A stretch of DNA of 22,320 nucleotides from a virus: positions 1 to 22,320 of the IMG/VR virus record IMGVR_UViG_3300022746_000056; one strand, given 5' to 3'. Made by a program: the position numbers and the translations under genes. Positions 10,111 through 18,300 of the stretch are shown here, in pieces. The notes beneath the pieces were generated by a model that searched no databases, was not told where the DNA came from, and was given only the letters and a program-made list of their open reading frames with translations. Every line of letters begins with the position of its first letter. Positions within the stretch are counted from its first letter, which is position 1.

Positions 10111-10131
10111 TATAGGGGACACTAGTATAAA
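10111..10131. promoter_or_regulatory. Overlapping divergent -10 elements
   Basis: TATAAA (10126-10131) reads rightward toward the gene at 10164, while the same bases give TATACT (10129-10124) on the - strand toward 10094. No clear -35 boxes. A short bidirectional promoter is possible. Confidence 0.3.
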
Positions 10132-10163
10132 CAGTCAGACATCACCAGGAGCGCCACTAGGTC

Positions 10164-10538
10164 ATGAATACACTAACTAACCTCGACATCATTCAGACGA
10201 CGGCAGTTATTGTAAGCATCGTAGTGGGGGGAATTACCATTCTAGGTTTCCTATTTGGAGTCTGGCGCAAGTTTACTCGATGGACTAACACTTGGGACCT
10301 TTTTATGGAGGATTGGAAGGGTGCCGAGGAGCGACCAGGCCGAGACGCAGTTCCAGGTGTTATGGAGCGTTTGAACCGTATTGACGGCGAACTCCAGCAC
10401 AACAGTGGTTCCAGCATGAAAGACGCAATGAAGCGTATTGAAAACAAGCTGGACTGTATTGAAACTAGACTCATTGATGGTGACGAAAAGTTCCAGCACC
10501 TTGAGTCGGAGATTAAAGAGCTTAAAGGAGATGCCTAA
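10164..10538 (+). CDS. DUF2746-like membrane-anchored coiled-coil protein
   Basis: 124 residues. One N-terminal transmembrane helix (about residues 12-33, TAVIVSIVVGGITILGFLFG), then WRKFTRWTNTWDLFMEDWKG, the segment PGVMERLNRIDGELQHNSGS, a KDAMKRIENKL helix and a C-terminal coiled coil ending KELKGDA. The PGVMERL...NSGSS.KDA..RIE pattern is the hallmark I know from DUF2746 proteins of actinobacteriophages, often found near the lysis genes. They are single-span membrane proteins of unproven role, sometimes proposed to help lysis timing. AGGAG is 12 bases before the ATG. Confidence 0.75.
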   Translation: MNTLTNLDIIQTTAVIVSIVVGGITILGFLFGVWRKFTRWTNTWDLFMEDWKGAEERPGRDAVPGVMERLNRIDGELQHNSGSSMKDAMKRIENKLDCIETRLIDGDEKFQHLESEIKELKGDA

Positions 10539-11281
10539 TGCCTAGCAATCTAGAGCACCTCATCCCTCAAAATGGCATTACTCCCCTTAACTTTGCTGAA
10601 GGTAAGCTGGGCCATGCCGTAGGTAAGGCTATTAAGCATGGCATAGAAGATGCGGCTCACGGTTCTTCTGAGGTACTAAAAGGCAAGGCTAAGACTGCTA
10701 GAAAGCAAGCAGTTGAGCGTATTGCTGAGAAGAAGAATAACGCAGCTATGGCTGCTCAAGCTGCTGAAGATAAGGCTAAGTCGATTGAAGACAAGAGGGC
10801 AGGACTAAAAGACCGTGCTGCTCAGCAAGCGGTAAACCAAAAGGCAGCTGAGGCTAAGCGTCGTCAACTCGCTACTGACCAATCTGCTGCAGCACGTATG
10901 GGTAATGACGTTCGACGTCAAGCTAATAAAGAACAAGCACGAGGCCTGAATGGTCAAGGACGACCAATCTCTGCTCCAGAGGGAGCCCCTAAAGGCTCAG
11001 CTGGTCAGCGTGTCTACCAACCTCAAGGTGAGCCTGCTAACCCAGTACGTCGTAATCGTGGTGTATCTAAGCCTGGTGGAAAGCCAACTCAGTTTAACCC
11101 TGACATTCCTACTGGAACTCCTCCTAACCGAGCTGTTCGTCCAGCAGCCCCTGCAGCTCCTGCAGGAGAAATGGCTGCTCCAAGTCAAGCAGTTAAGGCC
11201 ATGCGTCGTCGTCGTCCAAAAGGCACAACAAAAGTGTCTTTCATTGAACCTGGCAACTCTTTGGGAGTTAAGCCACTTTAG
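10538..11281 (+). CDS. Basic Ala-rich coiled-coil protein, possibly virion-internal
   Basis: 247 residues. ATG shares one base with the upstream TAA. Residues about 25-140 are a long charged helix rich in Ala, Lys, Arg and Gln (KGKAKTARKQAVERIAEKKN, AAQAAEDKAKSIEDKRAGLK). A Pro/Gly/Arg-rich disordered part follows (residues 140-225), then KAMRRRRPKGTTKVSFIEPG. The strong positive charge suggests DNA or RNA binding; position before the structural genes suggests an internal virion or assembly protein. No family recognised. A hairpin (11286-11314) follows. Confidence 0.75.
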   Translation: MPSNLEHLIPQNGITPLNFAEGKLGHAVGKAIKHGIEDAAHGSSEVLKGKAKTARKQAVERIAEKKNNAAMAAQAAEDKAKSIEDKRAGLKDRAAQQAVNQKAAEAKRRQLATDQSAAARMGNDVRRQANKEQARGLNGQGRPISAPEGAPKGSAGQRVYQPQGEPANPVRRNRGVSKPGGKPTQFNPDIPTGTPPNRAVRPAAPAAPAGEMAAPSQAVKAMRRRRPKGTTKVSFIEPGNSLGVKPL

Positions 11282-11285
11282 GCTT

Positions 11286-11314
11286 ACTAATTGCCTAAAA
11301 TGAGGCAATCTAGT
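11286..11314 (+). terminator. Short hairpin after the basic coiled-coil gene
   Basis: ACTAATTGCCT (11286-11296) pairs with AGGCAAT-C-TAGT (11303-11314, one bulge) around loop AAAATG. No T-run. The next gene's binding site follows directly, so it may act as processing or attenuation structure rather than a full terminator. Confidence 0.4.
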
Positions 11315-11336
11315 AGGAGGACTAAAGGAGTTAACT

Positions 11337-11570
11337 ATGGCTACATGCGCTAACTGTTCAGCAGACGCCCTCTATTCATACGAGGTCGCTCCGTCGTACA
11401 CAATCCCGTACTGCCAGCGTCACCTTCCACGCTTCCTCTATTCACTCCGCAACAGCGGTGCTCTAGCCGTGCCAGAGCCTGAAGTTGTGGATGAGCCTGT
11501 AGTAGATACTACAAAGAAGACCAAAAAGACTTCCGATACACCAGTGGATACTTCTAGTGCCGCTAGTTAG
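11337..11570 (+). CDS. Small zinc-binding protein (CxxC...CxxH)
   Basis: 77 residues. MATCANCSADALYSYEVAPS then YTIPYCQRHLPRFL: C4-x-x-C7 and C26-x-x-H29 form a likely zinc site, followed by a helix and a disordered acidic/Thr-Ser tail (VVDEPVVDTTKKTKKTSDT). This layout is one I associate with small proteins next to virion genes in actinobacteriophages. Their function is not established. Strong AAAGGAG upstream. The next gene starts 14 bases before its stop. Confidence 0.75.
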   Translation: MATCANCSADALYSYEVAPSYTIPYCQRHLPRFLYSLRNSGALAVPEPEVVDEPVVDTTKKTKKTSDTPVDTSSAAS

Positions 11571-11793
11571 AAAGTTTGCCATCCAGGGACATGCCGTCCC
11601 TAATGGTTACACGCTTCCTCGTGGACCATTCCCACCTGAGGTACTGGCTCAACCAAAGGTGAGATACGAATACGAACACTCGGACTCTTTGCACGAAGCA
11701 CTAGACGACGTTCGCATGTTCCGTTGCAGGGACTGCGGAAACATTCTCTACGAGGCGGAACTAGACAATCATGATTGCGAAAGTGAAGAATAA
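11557..11793 (+). CDS. Small protein with C-terminal zinc-ribbon motif
   Basis: 78 residues from the GTG at 11557, overlapping the previous gene by 14 bases. An N-terminal half rich in Pro and aromatic residues (GHAVPNGYTLPRGPFPPEVL) is followed by DDVRMFRCRDCGNILYEAEL and DNHDCESEE: CxxC...HxxC would bind one zinc. Two zinc-type small proteins in tandem before a virion gene suggests a protein-protein or assembly function. No named family recognised. Confidence 0.7.
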   Translation: MPLVRKFAIQGHAVPNGYTLPRGPFPPEVLAQPKVRYEYEHSDSLHEALDDVRMFRCRDCGNILYEAELDNHDCESEE

Positions 11794-11795
11794 CT

Positions 11796-12794
11796 ATGCC
11801 ATCTAACAGTGGAAAAGCACTAGATTCCGCAGGCAACATCCAAGTGGATTTTGTTTGGGGAAACATGGCACGTCAGCCTAACGACGTGCGAACCCTCAGC
11901 ACCGACACCAACGTTGCTCAGGACGGAACCTCAAAGCGCCTGCTCAAGGGCAAGGACAACCACGACACCATTTACAGTGGCTACGCTGGTTACCCTTCGT
12001 TCTCTTCGGGCGTTAAGGACACCAACGGTCAGTACCAGGGTGACGCAGGCAAGAACGCCATCACCCTCAGCGGTACTACAGTAAGCACTACTGCAACTGC
12101 AACTGCAGGTGCCTACACAATCACCGTTGCCTCAGCTGCTGGTCTCTCAGTAGGTCAGGGCGTTGCTTCGACTGGTTACATCCCAGCAGGAGCATTCGTT
12201 ACCTCGCTCAGCGGTACTACTGTAGGCATCAGCCTTCCAGTAAGCGCCAACATGTCTACCACCGCCGTTTCGTTCGGTGTTGACGGTAACTGGGTATACA
12301 CTCCAAACATCGTAGTACCTCAGGTTCTCGGTGCTAACGGTACTGCTTCGGACATTGTTTCGACTGGTACTGGTGCTGTAACTCTCGGTGCTTACGGTGC
12401 TCAGGACGGTCTCCGTGACAACGGCTACACCGCTACCATCACTGTTGGTTCGGCTGTTACTAACACTGCTCTTGCTGTAAGTGCTATCGCACGTACTGCA
12501 GGTACCAACACCGTTACTGTAACTACTGCTTCGAACACCTACGCTGCTGGTCAGACACTGCAGATTCTTGGTGCTAACTCGACTACAGAGTTCCAGAACA
12601 ACTTCTACACCATCACTGCAGCAACTTCGACTACAGTTACCTTCACCACTACTGCAACTACTGCAGTAGCCCTTAGCGCACTGTCCGCAGTGACTATCAA
12701 GGGTGTAACTGGTTCGGTAGCTACTCAGTCGGTAGCAGCTGGTGCTAACGGTATCGACGGTACCCCAGGTATCACCATCGCACTCTGGGCCTAA
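11796..12794 (+). CDS. Thr/Ala/Gly-rich beta-structured virion-like protein
   Basis: 332 residues. After an N-terminal segment (residues 1-80, DFVWGNMARQPNDVRTLSTD...) comes a repetitive beta-rich region with SLSGTTVGISLPVSANMSTT and related TVTTAS, TVTFTTTATT stretches. These resemble Ig-like or jelly-roll folds found in capsid-decoration and tail proteins. Codon choice is strikingly uniform (TCG for Ser, ACC/ACT, GGT), as in the major capsid gene, suggesting very high expression. It ends in a long terminator. Most likely an abundant virion surface protein, for example a head fibre or decoration protein; tail protein is the alternative. Confidence 0.7.
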   Translation: MPSNSGKALDSAGNIQVDFVWGNMARQPNDVRTLSTDTNVAQDGTSKRLLKGKDNHDTIYSGYAGYPSFSSGVKDTNGQYQGDAGKNAITLSGTTVSTTATATAGAYTITVASAAGLSVGQGVASTGYIPAGAFVTSLSGTTVGISLPVSANMSTTAVSFGVDGNWVYTPNIVVPQVLGANGTASDIVSTGTGAVTLGAYGAQDGLRDNGYTATITVGSAVTNTALAVSAIARTAGTNTVTVTTASNTYAAGQTLQILGANSTTEFQNNFYTITAATSTTVTFTTTATTAVALSALSAVTIKGVTGSVATQSVAAGANGIDGTPGITIALWA

Positions 12795-12806
12795 ACTTAG
12801 GCTCCT

Positions 12807-12851
12807 AAATAAGCCGTGCTACTTTACACTGGTAGCACGGCTTATTTATTT
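12807..12851. terminator. Very strong symmetrical terminator hairpin
   Basis: AAATAAGCCGTGCTAC (12807-12822) and GTAGCACGGCTTATTT (12832-12847) form a perfect 16-bp stem around a 9-base loop. The arms end in A- and T-rich bases, so it can act on both strands. It cleanly separates the virion-like gene from the downstream operon. Confidence 0.88.
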
Positions 12852-12861
12852 AGGGAGAGAC

Positions 12862-13698
12862 ATGGCTAATCCAGGCATTCCTTCGGGAGGGCAGTACCCT
12901 TCTAAAGCCGAGATGCAGCGTAAGTCTAGCTTAGGCTCTATCTTTGAAGATGTTTCAGGACTATCCTATGACCGTCGTACTAGGACTGGTCAAACTGCTG
13001 GCCAAGTCTATGCCAGCGATGATGTTTTAGCCACAGAATGGCTGGGTACTGAGTACCAAGGTGCAGGGCAATACTACAAGCCCGACCTATACGAGGCTAC
13101 GTATGATGAAGACAACATCCCTGACGACCAATCGACTGCCTTTGCTAGAGGCTCTTTTGTAGACGTACCTACATCTTCCACCAACTATTCTCGCCCTCGT
13201 ACAGTTGCCGCTGCCTGGAAACCTGATGAGAAGGGCGGCAAAGTCGGTACTATGACAGTCGTATTCCGTGATGGAACCTTCTACAACTACTACCAAGTTA
13301 CTGAAGGTGAGTGGGAGGGATTCCACGCATCTTTCTCTAAGGGTCGTCCTTGGCTAAACCGCCGCTCTAACAGTGGTAAACCTGGAGCCCAGGCGGTAGA
13401 TGGCTTATTCATCAGCAAGCCTCGTGGCCCTGCTGACCCAGAAAGTATTCCTGCCGAGATTCGTGAGCAGCTTTACCGTGTGTCTCGTACTCAGCAGATT
13501 GTTTCTTCACGATACCTACGTCCTGGTAAGAAGACCCACACTGCTACCAATGTCTACACTGGTCAAAAAACTCGTTCAGGACAAGGAACTAAGCAAGTTC
13601 CAGAAGCACTTCAACGCTCAGAGCACCGCCAGTCCAAGAACACCACTCCTGGCAAGAACCCATCAAGAAACGGAAAGAACACTAGACGAGCTAGTTAA
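12862..13698 (+). CDS. KTSC-domain protein, probable minor virion or assembly protein
   Basis: 278 residues from the ATG at 12862, with GGGAGAGA just upstream; the longer frame upstream overlaps another gene and the terminator. Residues about 115-165 form a KTSC-like domain (VGTMTVVFRDGTFYNYYQVT, then EWEGFHASFSKGRPWLN). The name-giving Lys-Thr-Ser-Cys is not evident. The N-terminus is Gly/Ser/Tyr-rich, and the C-terminal 70 residues are basic and disordered (TPGKNPSRNGKNTRRAS). KTSC domains are small beta domains of unknown function, often in phage proteins. It precedes the terminase block. Confidence 0.7.
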   Translation: MANPGIPSGGQYPSKAEMQRKSSLGSIFEDVSGLSYDRRTRTGQTAGQVYASDDVLATEWLGTEYQGAGQYYKPDLYEATYDEDNIPDDQSTAFARGSFVDVPTSSTNYSRPRTVAAAWKPDEKGGKVGTMTVVFRDGTFYNYYQVTEGEWEGFHASFSKGRPWLNRRSNSGKPGAQAVDGLFISKPRGPADPESIPAEIREQLYRVSRTQQIVSSRYLRPGKKTHTATNVYTGQKTRSGQGTKQVPEALQRSEHRQSKNTTPGKNPSRNGKNTRRAS

Positions 13699-13699
13699 C

Positions 13700-14020
13700 A
13701 TGGCTAAGACACACGACATCGGAACAAAACATTTTGTACAGTATCTGGGCTTTTACCCTGCGCTTTGGGGCCTAAAGGTAGTAGTTTCAGGTTGGACACA
13801 GGAAATAGCTGACCCTTACCGCACTGGTAAGACGCTTATTGTAAGACTCCCATTTAAGCGGGCAGTAGCCCTAGGCAAGTGGACTGGACTAAAAGATGAG
13901 GAAGAAGCGCTTAACTTAGCGGTTCAAGGACGGGTACTGACAGATGCAGATTTTCAAGAGGGGTGGCAACCCCCAGCCTACCAAGTTGGAGCAACGAGTT
14001 TCGAAGATTGGGACGTCTGA
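13700..14020 (+). CDS. 106-residue hypothetical protein upstream of terminase
   Basis: ATG at 13700 two bases after the KTSC stop. Begins MAKTHDIGTKHFVQYLGFYP, with mixed alpha/beta composition (LIVRLPFKRAVALGKWTGLK, then DEEEALNLAVQGRVLTDADF) and ends FEDWDV. No motif recognised. Its 3' end overlaps the next frame, whose translation may be coupled to it. Confidence 0.65.
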   Translation: MAKTHDIGTKHFVQYLGFYPALWGLKVVVSGWTQEIADPYRTGKTLIVRLPFKRAVALGKWTGLKDEEEALNLAVQGRVLTDADFQEGWQPPAYQVGATSFEDWDV

Positions 14021-14171
14021 CCTAGTCACTTGGGCAGAGACCTCCCTTTATTCCATTGGAAAGAACATCGTACATTCAGTTAGAGAGCAAGACAAAGCGG
14101 GCCTTGAGGAGGCTTTAATGGGTGCAGAGGCACTTACCGCTATTGTTAAGGAGCTCCTTAAAAGGAACTAA
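13944..14171 (+). CDS. Small helical protein before terminase
   Basis: 75 residues if started at the ATG 13944, overlapping the previous gene by 77 bases; a TTG at 13986 (MEQRVSKIG..., 61 residues) would give a more usual overlap. Neither has a strong ribosome binding site. The core SDLVTWAETSLYSIGKNIVH then EALMGAEALTAIVKELLKRN is a helical hairpin of the type I associate with small proteins just upstream of terminase in actinobacteriophages. A small-terminase-like or helper role is possible but not shown; it is shorter than normal small terminases. Confidence 0.65.
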   Translation: MQIFKRGGNPQPTKLEQRVSKIGTSDLVTWAETSLYSIGKNIVHSVREQDKAGLEEALMGAEALTAIVKELLKRN

Positions 14172-14173
14172 GC

Positions 14174-15763
14174 ATGACAGACGAGTTTGATGAAGACAAG
14201 TTTGAAGAAATCAGTCCCGAGTTCTATCAAGAAGAGGTTGAAGACCCCGAGATAGACTTTGTTGAAGATGACCTAGACGAACTTACTCAAGGATTTGTTG
14301 ACCGACTTGTTGAGAAAATCATGAAGTTCATGGTTGTTCTCGTGGGTCACGACCTTCACCCCTACCAGAAACCTCTGGCTAGAAGGATGATTGAGTCCGT
14401 AATCATTGGTGACGGTGAGACCATCACTGCTCTGGCTGCTCGTCAGTCAGGTAAGTCTGAAACAGTAGCCGATGTGGTTGCTACTCTGATGGTTCTTCTC
14501 CCACGGCTTGCTGCAATGTACCCAGACCTTCTAGGTAAGTTTAAGAACGGTCTTTGGGTAGGTCTTTTTGCCCCTACTGAGGGACAGGCTGAAACTCTAT
14601 TCGGACGTACTGTTACCCGCCTCACTTCTGAGCGTGCCCGTGAAGTTCTGGGTGACCCTGAAATTGATGACTCTGCTGCTCGTATCGGTGGCGTTACTAG
14701 GATGATTAGGCTAAAGAATGCTGGGTCAACCATCACAATGATGACCGCTAACCCTCGTGCGAAGATTGAGTCTAAGTCCTTCCATCTTGTGGTTATCGAT
14801 GAGTGCCAGGAAGCAGACGACTTTATCGTCAACAAGTCTATTAGCCCGATGATGGCGTACTACGCAGGAACAATGGTTAAGACTGGTACTCCTACTACTT
14901 CTAAGAACAACTTCTACAACTCTATTCAGCTGAATAAGCGTAGGCAGACTGGGTCAAAATCTAGGCAGAACCACTTCCAGTGGGACCACAAAGACGTAGC
15001 CAAGATTAACCCCGACTATAAGAAGTTCATCCAGAAGGAAATGGTACGCATTGGAGAGGACTCTGATGAGTTCCAGATGTCGTACTGCTGCAAGTGGCTC
15101 CTAGAGCGAGGCATGTTTGTTTCTTCCTCGAAGATGGATGAGCTTGGAGACACTTCTCAAGAGCTTATCAAGCAGTGGCACCAAACCCCAGTAGTTGTAG
15201 GTATTGACCCTGCCCGTAAGATGGACTCCACTGTTGTCACAGTTGTTTGGGTTGACTGGGACCGTCCTGATGAGTTTGGCTACTTTGAACACCGTGTGCT
15301 TAATTGGCTTGAACTTCAAGGAGACGACTGGGAAGAGCAGTACTACCAGATTGTAAACTTCTTGGCTAACTATGACGTTATCGCTATCGGAGTGGATGGT
15401 AACGGTGTCGGTGACGCAGTAGCTCAGCGTATTAAGGTACTGATGCCTAGAGCAGAAGTTACGGCAGTAACCTCTTCACAAACTGAGCAGTCCACCCGAT
15501 TCAAGCACCTTCAGGCTTTGATTCAGCGAAACATGCTCGGCTACCCTTCACACGCTAAGACTCGTCGTCTTCGTGTTTGGAAACGTTTCTACCAACAAAT
15601 GACTGACGCTGAAGTACAATACAAGGGAAATAACTTCATGGTTGCTGCTCCTGATGAAGCGTACGCACATGATGACTTTGTGGATTCTCTCGCTATTGCC
15701 TGCTCTATGACTAAAGATTTAGTGATGCCCACAATACAAGTGGCATCCAACATGTTCTTTTAG
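14174..15763 (+). CDS. Terminase large subunit
   Basis: 529 residues. ATPase domain: Walker A variant ARQSGKS (residues 89-95), Walker B VVIDE (206-210) with the catalytic Glu, coupling motif TGTPT (237-241). C-terminal RNase H-like nuclease: GIDPARKMDST (D345), IGVDGNGVGDAVAQ (D408), and AHDDFVDSLAIA near the end supplying the last acidic residue. The motor cuts concatemeric genomes and pumps DNA into the prohead through the portal encoded 0.8 kb downstream. Very acidic N-terminal 40 residues. No separate small subunit is recognised upstream unless it is one of the two small genes there. Confidence 0.95.
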   Translation: MTDEFDEDKFEEISPEFYQEEVEDPEIDFVEDDLDELTQGFVDRLVEKIMKFMVVLVGHDLHPYQKPLARRMIESVIIGDGETITALAARQSGKSETVADVVATLMVLLPRLAAMYPDLLGKFKNGLWVGLFAPTEGQAETLFGRTVTRLTSERAREVLGDPEIDDSAARIGGVTRMIRLKNAGSTITMMTANPRAKIESKSFHLVVIDECQEADDFIVNKSISPMMAYYAGTMVKTGTPTTSKNNFYNSIQLNKRRQTGSKSRQNHFQWDHKDVAKINPDYKKFIQKEMVRIGEDSDEFQMSYCCKWLLERGMFVSSSKMDELGDTSQELIKQWHQTPVVVGIDPARKMDSTVVTVVWVDWDRPDEFGYFEHRVLNWLELQGDDWEEQYYQIVNFLANYDVIAIGVDGNGVGDAVAQRIKVLMPRAEVTAVTSSQTEQSTRFKHLQALIQRNMLGYPSHAKTRRLRVWKRFYQQMTDAEVQYKGNNFMVAAPDEAYAHDDFVDSLAIACSMTKDLVMPTIQVASNMFF

Positions 15764-15790
15764 CAGTACAAACATCAAATAATAGGTCAA

Positions 15791-15809
15791 ACTATTTATT
15801 GGAAATAGT
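15791..15809 (+). promoter_or_regulatory. AT-rich hairpin in the leader of the 15842 gene
   Basis: ACTATTT (15791-15797) and AAATAGT (15803-15809) form a 7-bp stem around ATTGG, 24 bases before the AAGGAG of the next gene. It may end or slow terminase transcripts or stabilise the downstream mRNA; there is no clean T-run. Confidence 0.35.
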
Positions 15810-15841
15810 CGACTTTCCACTTTCCCATTTAAGGAGTTCCC

Positions 15842-16237
15842 ATGGGTCTCGCCCCCGCACCACAGTTTCCTGAGCGTTCGCCTCAGGGCTACGAACTGAA
15901 GCTCGCTGGTAACGCTGAGCGTCGTGGTCCACTTCGTTTCGAAGAGGGCATCGCCACTGACACTGACGTACCTTCGGACTTCGAGGCTGGCATCATGAGC
16001 GGCTTTGCTGCTGCTCCAGGTCGCCCAAACCGCAACGCACCAGTACACACCAAGACTGCAGCCGAGACCATGAGTGAGCGTGCTCACGTTGGTTCAGCAG
16101 CTTGGGTAGAGGCACCAGTATTCCTCGGTGAGTTTGCTCACGGCTCGTTCACACAGAACGCCGAGCAGACCGTAGAGGTACGTGTTGCTTCAGGTGCTCG
16201 CACTCAGCGCCTCAACCCAACTGTCGTAAACGACTAA
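15842..16237 (+). CDS. 131-residue hypothetical protein, probably abundant virion component
   Basis: AAGGAG lies 6 bases before the ATG. MGLAPAPQFPERSPQGYELK, AAPGRPNRNAPVHTK and RVASGARTQRLNP flank a mixed middle. There are no enzyme motifs. Codons are of the capsid-gene type (TCG for Ser, CGT, CTC, GTA), the gene is monocistronic between two hairpins, and it lies between terminase and portal. Together these point to a highly made structural or decoration protein. Name and position in the virion cannot be told from sequence. Confidence 0.65.
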   Translation: MGLAPAPQFPERSPQGYELKLAGNAERRGPLRFEEGIATDTDVPSDFEAGIMSGFAAAPGRPNRNAPVHTKTAAETMSERAHVGSAAWVEAPVFLGEFAHGSFTQNAEQTVEVRVASGARTQRLNPTVVND

Positions 16238-16245
16238 TAACGTTT

Positions 16246-16290
16246 AGCAACCTACCCCCACTCTAATCTAATAGGGTGGGGTTAGGTGCT
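16246..16290 (+). terminator. Hairpin between 15842 gene and 16307 gene
   Basis: CCCCAC (16256-16261) pairs with GTGGGG (16276-16281). Beyond one mismatch ACCTA pairs with TAGGT, then AGC with GCT after a bulge, for about 14 bp. No T-run. Probable partial terminator or mRNA end. Confidence 0.5.
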
Positions 16291-16306
16291 AGCGTGAGGA
16301 GTAGAG

Positions 16307-16573
16307 ATGGCATCAGTACCTCTCAATAAGAAACTGTATGACATGGTGGTTTTGCAGGCTAAGCAGAAGTACCACCCTTACCCAAGTATTGGTGCTAGTC
16401 ACTGGGTGCACAAGCGTTATGTTGAACTTGGCGGTAAGTACGAAGACACTAGCGAAAAGACTAAGCGTGAAAAGACCGCTAAGAAAGTCTTTCAAAACAA
16501 GCTTAAAGAGAAAGCGGCCAGCAATAGCCGTGACCCTCGCATGAAGAAAGACCAGAAGCACGGAGATAAGTAA
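16307..16573 (+). CDS. Small basic protein preceding portal
   Basis: 88 residues. An N-terminal part (VPLNKKLYDMVVLQAKQKYH, then YPSIGASHWVHKRYVELGGK) is followed by a highly charged Lys-rich tail (KREKTAKKVFQNKLKEKAAS). The N-terminal pattern of Y-x-x-V...A...Y...S..W....Y...GG.Y resembles small DUF5872-like domains found in phages and viruses, of unknown role. GAGGAG precedes the ATG, and its stop shares one base with the portal ATG, so the two are co-translated. Confidence 0.65.
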   Translation: MASVPLNKKLYDMVVLQAKQKYHPYPSIGASHWVHKRYVELGGKYEDTSEKTKREKTAKKVFQNKLKEKAASNSRDPRMKKDQKHGDK

Positions 16574-18300
16574 TGTCTTTTATGGACTTTTCGCCTCCGA
16601 GTTACAGGGCGGCTTCTAGTGACCTAACGGTCTCCATTTCCCCATTGGGTCTAGTTGAACTTGCTGATGAAGAGTTTGAGGTTCACGGTCCTCGCCTAAA
16701 CCGTTACTCCCTTAACTGGGCTATGTATCTGGGCCACCACTGGTCCTATCGCCGTGAGCAGGGCGAAATGCAAATCTCGCTCAACTACTACCGTGCTTTT
16801 ATTGACTACATTTCTCGATTTACTTTCGGTAATGGAGTCCACTTCCGCAGCCCTAAGGCTACTGAGGCTATCGTTCCTGACCGTCTAGAGCGAGTTTGGG
16901 AAGTAGACAACAACAAGCAAGCCGTTCTTTATGAGATGTCTCAGCTTGGTGGCATCACTGGTGACTGCTTTGTAAAGGTTGCTTATGAAGAAGCTTGGGA
17001 AGACAGCATTGGGCGTTTCCACCCAGGCCGTGTACGTATTCTTCCGCTTAACTCTGCCTTTGCTTTTCCAGAGTTCCACCCCCACGACCGCACTCGGCTA
17101 CTACGTTTCAAGCAGAAGTATCGCTTCTGGGGTACCTCTCTTGAGGGTACTCGTCAAGTTTTTACTTACACGGAAATCCTGACCGACGACATCATCGAAG
17201 AGTACATCAACGATGAGCTCATCGACAGCCGCCCAAACCCACTGGGCCAGATTCCTGTAGTACACATTCCTAACATCCCTGTTTCTGGTAGTCCTTGGGG
17301 CCTGTCAGATGCCCAAGACATCGTCAGCATCAACCGTTCATACAACGAAATTGCTACTGACGTTGCTGACATCATCAACTACCACGCTGCTCCTGTGACC
17401 ATCATTACTGGTGCCAAGCCTGCCAACCTTGAAAAGGGTGCAAAGAAGGTTTGGGGTGGTCTTCCTAAGGACGCTCAGGTCTTCAACCTTGAAGGTGGAG
17501 CCGCAGGTCTTGACGGAGCCATGCAGTACATGGAGATGCTGAAGCGTTCGATGCACGAGCTGATGAACGTTCCAGAGACTGCTCTAGGTCAGATGCAGCC
17601 AATCTCCAACACCTCTGGTGTTGCTCTTTCTATTCTGTTCCAGCCTCTGATGAACCGCTGGCACCAGAAGACTGCACAGTATGGTAAAGGATTGGAGCGT
17701 ATCAATGAGCTCGTTCTCCTTAACCTTGCTGTAAAGGAGCCTGAGACTTTTGTATACAACCCTGATGTAGATGGTCCAATCAAGGAAGGTCAGCTAACTC
17801 AGCTAGACCCTAATGACCCACTTACCTACATCACTTACACTCACTTCCCTCCACCACTCCCACTAGACAAGCTGGTTCTCCTTAACGAGCTCCAACAGCG
17901 TATGTCTATGGGCCTAGAGTCCAAGGAAGGTGCACTTCGTGCCCTTGGCGAGGAGTTCCCAGAGGAGAAGCTGGAAGAGATTCGTAAAGAACTTATCAGC
18001 GATGCTGAGGCCGAAGGTGCTCTCAACCTGGTTAAGGTCCAAATCCAGAAGCAGATTATGGACATGACTGGAATGATGGCTGGCCCTGATGGCACCGCTA
18101 CTCCTATGGACCCAATGATGATGGGTAATGGAGATGTTCTTGGTGACGGAATCCTGGGTGACCCCCAGCAAAACGCCGCCAACCCAGAAGCTAACACTGC
18201 GCCTATGGAGATGCAGGGTGAAATGGACATCCGTAACAAGCTCGTAACTGACGCTTACGGAACCAAGTTACCTTCACGCAGCACCATTGACAGGGACTAA
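16573..18300 (+). CDS. Portal protein
   Basis: 575 residues. Features of SPP1/HK97-class portals: an N-terminal NRYSLNWAMYLGHHWSYRRE...NYYRAFIDYISRFTFGNG segment, the crown/wing beta region with IPVVHIPNIPVSGSPWGLSD, the QDIVSINRSYNEIATDVADI helix, the stem/tunnel helix part with MNVPETALGQMQPISNTSGV, and an acidic Met-rich C-terminus. The portal is the dodecameric ring at one capsid vertex through which terminase packages DNA. Position between terminase and scaffold/capsid supports the call. Confidence 0.9.
   Translation: MSFMDFSPPSYRAASSDLTVSISPLGLVELADEEFEVHGPRLNRYSLNWAMYLGHHWSYRREQGEMQISLNYYRAFIDYISRFTFGNGVHFRSPKATEAIVPDRLERVWEVDNNKQAVLYEMSQLGGITGDCFVKVAYEEAWEDSIGRFHPGRVRILPLNSAFAFPEFHPHDRTRLLRFKQKYRFWGTSLEGTRQVFTYTEILTDDIIEEYINDELIDSRPNPLGQIPVVHIPNIPVSGSPWGLSDAQDIVSINRSYNEIATDVADIINYHAAPVTIITGAKPANLEKGAKKVWGGLPKDAQVFNLEGGAAGLDGAMQYMEMLKRSMHELMNVPETALGQMQPISNTSGVALSILFQPLMNRWHQKTAQYGKGLERINELVLLNLAVKEPETFVYNPDVDGPIKEGQLTQLDPNDPLTYITYTHFPPPLPLDKLVLLNELQQRMSMGLESKEGALRALGEEFPEEKLEEIRKELISDAEAEGALNLVKVQIQKQIMDMTGMMAGPDGTATPMDPMMMGNGDVLGDGILGDPQQNAANPEANTAPMEMQGEMDIRNKLVTDAYGTKLPSRSTIDRD

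Noticed and set aside
10950-11303. A 117-codon + strand ORF in another frame of the basic coiled-coil gene
   Set aside because: Alternative-frame shadow rich in Leu/Val/Ser, with no binding site; the long frame has better coding character and coupling.
13400-13699. N-terminal extension of the 13700 gene
   Set aside because: It lies inside the KTSC gene in another frame; the ATG at 13700 directly after the KTSC stop is the natural start.
14443-14835. A 130-codon - strand ORF inside terminase
   Set aside because: Fully contained antisense to a clear terminase ORF; a shadow of its codon pattern.
17841-18239. A 132-codon - strand ORF inside portal
   Set aside because: Ser/Ile/Pro low-complexity translation antisense to portal; no binding site.
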